DNA of 64,000 nucleotides. Source: JAAYAY01 sp963674575 (GTDB lineage: Bacteria > Planctomycetota > Planctomycetia > Pirellulales > Thermoguttaceae). Position numbers and translations under genes: made by a program. Positions 23,894-31,628 of the stretch are shown piece after piece. The notes under the pieces were generated by a model, which saw only the letters and a program-made list of their open reading frames with translations, was not told the DNA's origin and ran no database searches. Each line of letters begins with the position of its first letter. The first letter of the stretch is position 1. The stretch spans positions 1,302,001 through 1,366,000 of the forward strand of contig CAXXQT010000009.1 in NCBI GenBank assembly GCA_963674575.2, written 5' to 3'.

Positions 23894-24035
23894 CTTCGGA
23901 GTTGTCCCCTTTGGGGGTGATTTTCGCATTCTCCTTGACTTACTGGGCATTTTCATGGCATCTTATAGTCCCATGCACAGTGAATGATCCGCCTAGGGCA
24001 AGAGGCCGATCCGAAATGCGTAGGGGGGACACGCC

Positions 24036-27000
24036 ATGGCGACCTACACCCATGCGCTTCGGCCCGTCACTTCTTATCCCATTTCTCCTTCTTTTCTTCG
24101 TCGCCATGAACGGGACTTCTGCCGCACAGGAGTTATTCTCCTCGTACTCGTCGGCATGCTCGCCCTTTTCAGTGCCACGGCGTTTGCCTTTGTCGTCGTG
24201 GCTTCTCACGCGAAACGGGTCACCCGGTCGCTTCAAAAAGTCCAGCAGAGCATTCCTGTTTCACCGGAGGAGGAACTGGAGGCGGCGGTACTCCAGGTCA
24301 TCCGCGGCCCGGCCGACTCCAGCACAAGTTCCGTCCTCAGACGCCATTCGCTCCTGGAGGACATCTATGGGGGAGATCAAGCTTGGGTTCGGGGCTGGGT
24401 AATCAATCGCTACACGGTGGCGCCTCGCGGCAGCCGAGACCGAAATCCGAAGGGGTTGCATAATGTGGTCCTTCCGGGCACGCCCATGTCGGTCAGGTCC
24501 TATGTCGCAGCCATGGGCGGTGGCCAGATCATCGAGTTCACGGCCGGATTCACCGTGCCTCAATACGGCCCAGTCGGCGGACTTGATCCGATCTCGGGGC
24601 AGCCGGCGACCATTGGAATCGAAGCTCCCGAAACGCTCACCATTCCAGCCTGGTTCGGCACGAGCGGCTGCAACTACAGCGGGATAACCCCCATTCGGAA
24701 CGATGCGGTCGCGTTTCAACGCCGAGTGGGCTCGGTGCTCACCGTCCTGGATCCGGACAGTCCCGCTTATCACAAGAGCACCAGAATCGTCGGTTACCGC
24801 CGCATCGAGATTCCCGACAAGGCCACTCGCCTGGCCTGCAGTCCGCCCTTGCCGATCGATGTCGTGTATCATCGCTACCAGGTTTTGCCCTTTGACGGGG
24901 TCTCCACCGACGAAATCTGCGAGTATTTTCGCAACACACAATACGCCGGCATCGACTACATGATCAACGGAACGCCCTTCTCGGGCACGGGGGTGGGTTA
25001 CGACCCGTCGACCGGTCGGAATGACGGGGCCTATCCGCCCGTAGCTGGTATCAAGTTGCCTTACGCCCTCCTGCCCGATACGACCGATGTGGAGTATCAC
25101 GAGGATCTCGGTAGCTACTCGGCCAACGAAGACTACGATGCCCCCGACTACCAGAACATGCTGCTGGCCATGGAGCAGGCGGGAGCGGGCACGGATACGC
25201 TTACCCGGAGTCCTTCGCTGCATCGCCCGGCCCTGGCCAACTACTGGCTCCGCCGGATCATGGATGCCGTCTCGGCGCCCAGCCAGGCCGACAAGCTGCG
25301 CCTGGTTATTCAGCCGTACGGACGGGACGGTCTTCGGAACACGGGCGATGAGAACCTCAGCCTGTTCTCGTTGGAGGTGCGTGACGCAGTCGTCACGATC
25401 AAACGCCGGTGCCTGCTGCGTCCGATCCCGGAAAGCCACCGTACCTTCGACGGGAGCAACACGAACTGGCCCAGCTACATTGGCCAGGAACTGCCCCAGG
25501 GAGACAGCGAACGCGATGTTGCAAAACTCGAGGTGATGGCTCGTCAGGTCTGGGGCGTGGCCGATCTGAAACCGGGGCTCACCTCGCCCTGGTTCATCGA
25601 CTTCAACAACGACGGAGTCCCCGATCGGGAAGTGGTTCCCTGGGATGTGGACAACGATGGCGACGGTGTGGCCGACAGCATCTGGGTTGACATCGGGCTT
25701 CCCATCCGGGCCGCCGACGACGGCAACCTGTGCCGGCCCCTGGTCGCCATTCACTGCGTCGACCTGGACGGCAAGGTCAATCTGAACACGGCCGGCGGCA
25801 ACGAACAGCTTTATCGAGACTACCGCCGTGTCCTCAAAGCCGCAGATTCCAATGGCTATCTGGCCGACGGCACCGTCTACGCCCAACCGGTCGCGCAAGG
25901 GGGCGTTCCCGGCATCGACGTGGAATTGCCTCGGGGCCTGGGGTGCGGTACGGCGGAGATCAGCCCCCAGTCTCTTTTCGGCTACGGCCGATATGAGAAC
26001 TTTCGCAACCTGCTGCTCGGCATCCGAAGCGACTCGATCGATGGTCGATACGGCGAAGTGAAAAAACGCCTGCCGGAACCCGCATACCACGTTCCCGCCC
26101 CCGGCCGGACCTACGAGATCGACACCCCGGAACGGCTCATGCTGAACCAGCTTGCGGGCTTCCCCCGCAACTACTGGCAGGCCGTGGCCAGTTCCACGCC
26201 CACCGCCTACGGTTCTCCTATGGACCTGAAAGGCGCCATGACGGTTGGGCTTGACTACTTTGGCCAGCCGATTTATTCCACGCTGAATGCCTCAGGCTGT
26301 ACCATCGGTTGGAATTCCGACGCCTGGAACGCGGCCCATCTCGATACGCCCTACGAACTTAAACTCGGAGCGACCGCACCTCAATCCGTGGGCTCCAGCG
26401 CCTCCCTCGACAACCCCTTCACCATCACCGAATACGAGCGGCTTCTCCGCCCCTACGACGTCGATATCTACTCCCTGCCCGATCGCCTCCAGGAAATCCT
26501 CCGCGCCGGTTTCAGCTCCTACTTCCGCTTGCGAGCCACGACCGAAAGCTGGGATCTGCCCGTTCCTAACCTGGCTTTCCCACCGGAACTTCGCCAGGTC
26601 CTGGGCTCGCCCCCCTTGCACACGACCGACCTCCTTGCGGCCAAACTCCTGGAACTTCACAACAAGCATCTCGATGCCCTGCCCGAGTCGACCTATTTCT
26701 ATCCGAGACCCGAAACGGCCGACATGGCGGCCCTCGTTTCCAGCGACGTGCTTTCTGGATTGCGATTCGACCTGAACCGCCCCTTCGGCGACGGCGAGGA
26801 CAACGACAGCAACTACGTCGTCGACGAACCCGGTGAAATCGGCGACGAAGCCACCAGCTATCGCCTGGCCTACGCCAGAACGCTCTACGTCCTCATGATG
26901 GCCCTCGTCGACCCTGACTGGTATCCGCCGTGGGATGAAGAGGTCATTGCAGCCGCGGACGGGGGCCGCGCGAAGATCTGCCGGGCGGAAGCCCGCGCCC

Positions 27001-29741
27001 GTGCCCTCGCCCAATGGGCGATCAATATCGTCGACTTCCGCGACCCCGATTCGATCATGACTCCTTTTGTCTACGATCCCTATCCATTTGCAGTCGACGG
27101 GACCGCCGTCGACGAGTTTCCCGGCGGGATCGACCGCGATTCGAACCTGCGGGCAAAGTTGCTGAACACCTGGAACGTCGACGGTCCCGATCGCCGGATC
27201 GTCTGGGGCTGCGAGCGTCCCGAGCTTCTGATCACGGAAACGCTCGCCTTCCACGATCGGCGCACCGAAGATACCGCCTCGGATCCCACGGGCGAGACCG
27301 TGGCTGACGGAGACAACGACTTCGACCAATGCTACCCGCCCCAGGGCTCCCTCTTCGTGGAACTCTACAATCCCTGGACCGACGCCGAACCCGGTCCCAG
27401 CGAATTCCATTGCAATCGGACCACCGGCGACGACGCGGGCGGCGTGATCCTCAGCCAGGTAACCCGTCCGAATTTGACGACCCGACGGGTGAACCCCGTG
27501 TGGCGCCTGCTCGTCGCGCGAGGGCCCGAAGAAAGCCCCCACACCTATGCCGACCCCGACCTGAAGCTCGGCGGTCATTGTCCAAGTCGCGATGCGAGCC
27601 TCGACGCGAGCGTTGAACGCATCGTGTACTTCGTTCCTGAAACCGACTCCAACCTGGTTGTTCCCGACCGCTACGATCCCGATCCAGCCGAGCCGAATTG
27701 GGTCACCTTCGTTCCCCGCTACGGTACCGACGCGGTCATCGAACCGCACCGCTACTGCGTTATTGGCCCGGGAACGGAAACCCGTGATACCAGCGGCGCC
27801 CCCATCACCTCGCCGGTAACCTACGTCGGCGACGGCAACGACCCCGCCACGACACGGCGAATCGTGCTCAACCCGAGCGGACGACATCCCGTACGCGTGT
27901 TTGGCAACGGTATGATCGACGATCTTGCCGAACTGGGCGATGCGATCTGCACTCCCAACGCCGTGCTGATCGACCAGGCCCTCACCCGGGACGAACCGGT
28001 CTACCGCCGCCTCAGCGTTTCGGAACCTCTCGACGGCTACACGGAACCGGTCTGGGACACAGATGAAATGGCTTTCGTATACGATCCGCCCCTCGACCTT
28101 CCGGAGGACAAGAAAGACGAGGACCATTGGCGGGAATCGTCCGTGCTCGGCGCCAACGGCACAACCCCTTCCTACCGCTACCTTCACCTGCAGCGGCTTG
28201 CCAATCCCGAGCAGCCTTACGACAGCGAGACGAATCCGTACCTGACGATCGACACGTCGGCCGTGGATCTTACCGTGTTCAACGGGAGAGATCCGAGCTG
28301 TGACGGGGAGATCGAAACGGCAGCCTGGGCCTTCAACTCCCGCCAGCGGGGTGAAGACGGCGGGGCGCTCTGGTCCGCCAAGCTTCCTGCCAACGACGAT
28401 ATGCCGCAACCTTCCGGCACGCCGAAGACGGTGGCAGGCCACGTCTTTGCGGAACCCTTCTGTCATACGCTCGGCTACGTCAACGGACACTTCGGTGAAC
28501 CCCTCGATCCCAGCGTCTTCGGCCTGGCTTCCTATCGCGGAGCACCGGGAGAAATCGTGGACTCCGACGACGGGGAAGCCAAGACGTTCCGTCCCAACCC
28601 CTTCGCCTGGATGACCTGGCTCAATCGGCCCTTCGCCAATCCGATGGAGCTGATGCAGGTTCCGGCCACGCGATCGTCTCGGTTGCTCGTGTCGTACGAG
28701 AACGACGCCATGAACGTTGCGGACCTGCAAACCTATCAGGCGGGCCAGGACCACTTCGCCCACCTGCTCGGCTTCTTCGGCTCTCTACCCGGCCAGGCCC
28801 GCACCGGCCAGATGAGAGGCTCGCCGGAACCGGACGGCGAGGAAGAGGTCCTTTCCCCGGAAGCGGCGCCCCATCTCTATCGCCTTTTCGAATACGTCCA
28901 TGTGCCCTCAAGGTTCATCGGTTCCCACATCCAGCCGGACACGGAACTGATGAGCGACCCGGACGAACCCCACTCGTTCCATCCACCGTACCACTTCATC
29001 TCCACCTACCGGGAGCCCGGCAAAATCAACCTCAATACGGTCTTCGGCAACGACGGTTGGCGAGGCGATGATTCGACCGTGTGGTGGTGCCTCCTCAACG
29101 ATCACAACTCGCTGTCCTGGGCAGACTTTGTCGACGCCCGCCGGGCCTACCCGGGCGCCGACTGCCACCTCGACACGGACTCCGTGCCCCTGCCCACGCG
29201 GCTGGCCAATCCCTTCCGTTCGTTTGCCGGCGCCGATCTTGTTCCCCCGATTCCCGGCCGAGACTCCGACGATGAGACGTCCTACCTGTCGGAAACGATC
29301 CAGCAGGGAGCCAATGCCACGCTCCTCCGGGCGTCTGTCGGCACGGCCGGTCCTCTGGAAACGCTCGACACGCGAGACCCCCTGTTCACCACCCACGGAA
29401 CAAGCGACTATGCCGACTCGACCAAAACGCCTTTCTTCCAGTATCAGTCGCTCCAGCGTCTGAGCAACCTCACCACCACGCGGTCCAACGTGTATGCCGT
29501 CTGGATCACGGTGGGCTACTTCTACGTGAGTCAGTACCCGGGCTACAACCCAAATAACCCGATCCACCGCCAGCTCTATGGCGACGGCTACATCCTGGGT
29601 AAAGAGGTGGGCTCCCACAGGGGAACCGTCAGCCGGCACCGCGGGTTCTACCTCATCGACCGGAGCATCCCCGTCGGATTCGTTCCCGGGGAGAACCTCA
29701 ACGTGGATGATACGATCCTCGTACGACGCTTCATCGAGTGA
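24036..29741 (+). CDS. Giant GspK/PilX-like protein with N-terminal pilin-type membrane anchor
   Basis: 1,901 residues. The N-terminus has a basic region, then RTGVILLVLVGMLALFSATA from residue 31, a class III prepilin-like segment without Glu at +5, as in the minor pseudopilin GspK. Two copies of the GspK hallmark K-(V/I)-N-L-N-T occur at K580 and K1663. GspK proteins are normally near 320 residues, so this is about six times longer. A DFNNDGVPD / DVDNDGDGVADS region at 522-548 and GEDNDSNYVVDEP near 920 look like calcium-binding loops. The rest is beta-rich with many tyrosines and few lysines. It probably sits at the membrane or cell surface with a pilus or secretion machine; no other gsp/pil genes are in view. 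Confidence 0.75.
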   Translation: MATYTHALRPVTSYPISPSFLRRHERDFCRTGVILLVLVGMLALFSATAFAFVVVASHAKRVTRSLQKVQQSIPVSPEEELEAAVLQVIRGPADSSTSSVLRRHSLLEDIYGGDQAWVRGWVINRYTVAPRGSRDRNPKGLHNVVLPGTPMSVRSYVAAMGGGQIIEFTAGFTVPQYGPVGGLDPISGQPATIGIEAPETLTIPAWFGTSGCNYSGITPIRNDAVAFQRRVGSVLTVLDPDSPAYHKSTRIVGYRRIEIPDKATRLACSPPLPIDVVYHRYQVLPFDGVSTDEICEYFRNTQYAGIDYMINGTPFSGTGVGYDPSTGRNDGAYPPVAGIKLPYALLPDTTDVEYHEDLGSYSANEDYDAPDYQNMLLAMEQAGAGTDTLTRSPSLHRPALANYWLRRIMDAVSAPSQADKLRLVIQPYGRDGLRNTGDENLSLFSLEVRDAVVTIKRRCLLRPIPESHRTFDGSNTNWPSYIGQELPQGDSERDVAKLEVMARQVWGVADLKPGLTSPWFIDFNNDGVPDREVVPWDVDNDGDGVADSIWVDIGLPIRAADDGNLCRPLVAIHCVDLDGKVNLNTAGGNEQLYRDYRRVLKAADSNGYLADGTVYAQPVAQGGVPGIDVELPRGLGCGTAEISPQSLFGYGRYENFRNLLLGIRSDSIDGRYGEVKKRLPEPAYHVPAPGRTYEIDTPERLMLNQLAGFPRNYWQAVASSTPTAYGSPMDLKGAMTVGLDYFGQPIYSTLNASGCTIGWNSDAWNAAHLDTPYELKLGATAPQSVGSSASLDNPFTITEYERLLRPYDVDIYSLPDRLQEILRAGFSSYFRLRATTESWDLPVPNLAFPPELRQVLGSPPLHTTDLLAAKLLELHNKHLDALPESTYFYPRPETADMAALVSSDVLSGLRFDLNRPFGDGEDNDSNYVVDEPGEIGDEATSYRLAYARTLYVLMMALVDPDWYPPWDEEVIAAADGGRAKICRAEARARALAQWAINIVDFRDPDSIMTPFVYDPYPFAVDGTAVDEFPGGIDRDSNLRAKLLNTWNVDGPDRRIVWGCERPELLITETLAFHDRRTEDTASDPTGETVADGDNDFDQCYPPQGSLFVELYNPWTDAEPGPSEFHCNRTTGDDAGGVILSQVTRPNLTTRRVNPVWRLLVARGPEESPHTYADPDLKLGGHCPSRDASLDASVERIVYFVPETDSNLVVPDRYDPDPAEPNWVTFVPRYGTDAVIEPHRYCVIGPGTETRDTSGAPITSPVTYVGDGNDPATTRRIVLNPSGRHPVRVFGNGMIDDLAELGDAICTPNAVLIDQALTRDEPVYRRLSVSEPLDGYTEPVWDTDEMAFVYDPPLDLPEDKKDEDHWRESSVLGANGTTPSYRYLHLQRLANPEQPYDSETNPYLTIDTSAVDLTVFNGRDPSCDGEIETAAWAFNSRQRGEDGGALWSAKLPANDDMPQPSGTPKTVAGHVFAEPFCHTLGYVNGHFGEPLDPSVFGLASYRGAPGEIVDSDDGEAKTFRPNPFAWMTWLNRPFANPMELMQVPATRSSRLLVSYENDAMNVADLQTYQAGQDHFAHLLGFFGSLPGQARTGQMRGSPEPDGEEEVLSPEAAPHLYRLFEYVHVPSRFIGSHIQPDTELMSDPDEPHSFHPPYHFISTYREPGKINLNTVFGNDGWRGDDSTVWWCLLNDHNSLSWADFVDARRAYPGADCHLDTDSVPLPTRLANPFRSFAGADLVPPIPGRDSDDETSYLSETIQQGANATLLRASVGTAGPLETLDTRDPLFTTHGTSDYADSTKTPFFQYQSLQRLSNLTTTRSNVYAVWITVGYFYVSQYPGYNPNNPIHRQLYGDGYILGKEVGSHRGTVSRHRGFYLIDRSIPVGFVPGENLNVDDTILVRRFIE

Positions 29742-29744
29742 GTT

Positions 29745-29875
29745 CAAGGCTGGAGACTGGAGGCTGGAGCGATCGAGGCGAGGTCGATTGCCGAGCCAAG
29801 TCGACCCCCGGTGAACGAAGAGTCTCTGCTAATGCAGCCCTCCAGCCTCCAGCCTCCAGCCTCCAGCCTCATCTG
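29745..29875 (+). repeat. CTCCAGC-type palindromic repeat (relative of the MITE-like family)
   Basis: GGCTGGAGACTGGAGGCTGG near 29752 is mirrored by tandem CTCCAGC heptamers at about 29840-29870, forming a long imperfect palindrome. The middle has GAGGCGAGGTCGATTG, recalling the MITE-like element's GCGAGGT(C/T)GAT core. It begins a few bases after the stop of the giant gene and contains no gene. Confidence 0.7.
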
Positions 29876-29976
29876 TGGCGGCTTGCACTCGGCGGTCCTT
29901 TCGGCCAGAATCGGGCAGGCCAACTCGTGCCCCGTGCCCCACGACCGACTGATCGCCATCACGAGACCTCGCTGCC

Positions 29977-31497
29977 ATGGTCCGCACCCCGCCCCGAACC
30001 CCGCTCGGCATCTTGCGACAACTGGGGCCCGGACTGATCATTGCGGGGGCGATCGTCGGGTCCGGTGAACTCATCGCCACGACCATGACCGGAGCCCGGG
30101 CAGGCTTCTGGCTCCTGTGGCTGATCATCATCGGGTGCGTGATCAAGGTCTTCGTCCAGGTTGAATTCGGACGCTACGCCATCTCTTCCGGCAAGACAAC
30201 CATGGCGGCCATGGGCGAGGTTCCCGGCCCGCGACTCGGCGTCAACTGGCTTCTCTGGTACTGGCTCGTCATGTTCATTGTCAGCCTGGCCCAATTGGGC
30301 GGCATCGTTCATGGCGTCGGCCAGTCCCTGGCCATGAACCTGCCCCTCGACGGGAGTTTCAATCGCCTTCTCGACGCCCAGGATGCCTGGGATGCCCGGG
30401 CAGAAGGCCTTCAAGACGAGCTTTCCTCCGTCCCGGAGGCGGAAGTTAAAACGACGCTTGCCGCCCGAATCGGTGAACGTCCGAACGAGCGGATGGCCGA
30501 ATACTTCTGGACCGATGACATCACATGGGCCGCGATTGTGACTGGACTGACAATCGCAATTCTCCTGGTTGGTCGCTACGCCGTCATCCAAAACCTCTCG
30601 ACCGCCATGGTGGCCGCCTTCACAGCCGTGACGATCTTTTGTGTCTTCGCCATGCAGTACCACACCGCCTGGGCCGTTCATTGGTCCGATCTTCGTGCGG
30701 GGCTGAGCTTCCGGTTGCCGCCAGCTGCGGAGGGAATGAGTCGCTGGACGCCCCTGAGCACGGCCCTGGCCACCTTCGGCATCATCGGGGTCGGCACGTC
30801 CGAACTGATCGCGTACCCCTACTGGTGTCTCGAAAAGGGCTATGCCCAATTCACCGGACCGTGCGACCCGTCCGACGACTGGGCCCAGCGCGCCCGGGGT
30901 TGGATGCGGGTCATGCGATGGGATGCCGGCGTTTCGATGCTCATCTACACGTTCGCCACCGTCGCCTTCTACCTCCTTGGCGCCTCCGTTCTCCACGGCA
31001 GCGGGCTCGAACTGAAGGGAAGCCAACTCGTTCGCACCCTGGGCGAAATGTATGTGCCCGTCTTCGGCACCTGGGCCAAGATCCTCTTCCTCTTCGGCGC
31101 CGTGGCCGTTCTCTACTCAACCTTCTTCGTGGCCAACGCCGGCCACACGCGGGTGGCCGCCGACGCCGTCGGCGTGTTCGGCGTGGGCCGGCGCGACGAC
31201 CGAGCGAGGCGATGGTGGATCAAGGCCTTCTGCATCTTCTTCCCTGCCTTCGCGCTGGTCACCTGCATCTTCGTCCGCAAGCCGGGAGAACTGGTCCTGC
31301 TCAGCGGAATCATGCAGGCCGTCATGCTCCCCATGCTCGCCGGCGCCACGCTCTACTTCCGCTATCGCCTCTGCGACCAACGCATCACCCCTGGCCGCCT
31401 CTGGGACCTCATGCTTTGGCTCTCCGCCGCAGGCATGCTCGTCGCCGGCGCCTGGGCCGGCATCAGCAAGACGATCGAGATGGTGGGGAAGCCATGA
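29977..31497 (+). CDS. Divergent Nramp-family transporter
   Basis: 506 residues with about 11 membrane segments and an LeuT-type start, LRQLGPGLIIAGAIVGSGEL. The overall pattern fits the Nramp (natural resistance-associated macrophage protein) superfamily of metal carriers. However, the metal-binding DPGN of helix 1 reads GSGE here, and the helix-6 MPH region reads YPY (GVGTSELIAYPYW). Transition-metal selectivity is therefore unlikely to be classical; related Nramp-like proteins with altered sites move other ions such as magnesium. An extended loop of about 60 residues lies between helices 3 and 4. The ATG at 29977 follows the repeat by 100 bases. The gene stands alone. Confidence 0.75.
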   Translation: MVRTPPRTPLGILRQLGPGLIIAGAIVGSGELIATTMTGARAGFWLLWLIIIGCVIKVFVQVEFGRYAISSGKTTMAAMGEVPGPRLGVNWLLWYWLVMFIVSLAQLGGIVHGVGQSLAMNLPLDGSFNRLLDAQDAWDARAEGLQDELSSVPEAEVKTTLAARIGERPNERMAEYFWTDDITWAAIVTGLTIAILLVGRYAVIQNLSTAMVAAFTAVTIFCVFAMQYHTAWAVHWSDLRAGLSFRLPPAAEGMSRWTPLSTALATFGIIGVGTSELIAYPYWCLEKGYAQFTGPCDPSDDWAQRARGWMRVMRWDAGVSMLIYTFATVAFYLLGASVLHGSGLELKGSQLVRTLGEMYVPVFGTWAKILFLFGAVAVLYSTFFVANAGHTRVAADAVGVFGVGRRDDRARRWWIKAFCIFFPAFALVTCIFVRKPGELVLLSGIMQAVMLPMLAGATLYFRYRLCDQRITPGRLWDLMLWLSAAGMLVAGAWAGISKTIEMVGKP

Positions 31498-31628
31498 GCG
31501 GTGAGCTTGGGGGGAGGGGTTGAGTTGGGCGGGATGGCAAATCAGAATGGGGGGCGAGGAAATAGGCCCGGTGCTCCCCAATCGCTCACTGCTCAAAGCT
31601 CCATCCCCTTTTCGCAAAGTCGCGCTCG

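Noticed and set aside
24261..28763. Two long minus-strand frames (609 and 823 codons) under the giant gene
   Set aside because: Shadows of the GspK-like gene; no domains, no promoter, and the sense frame has hallmark motifs.
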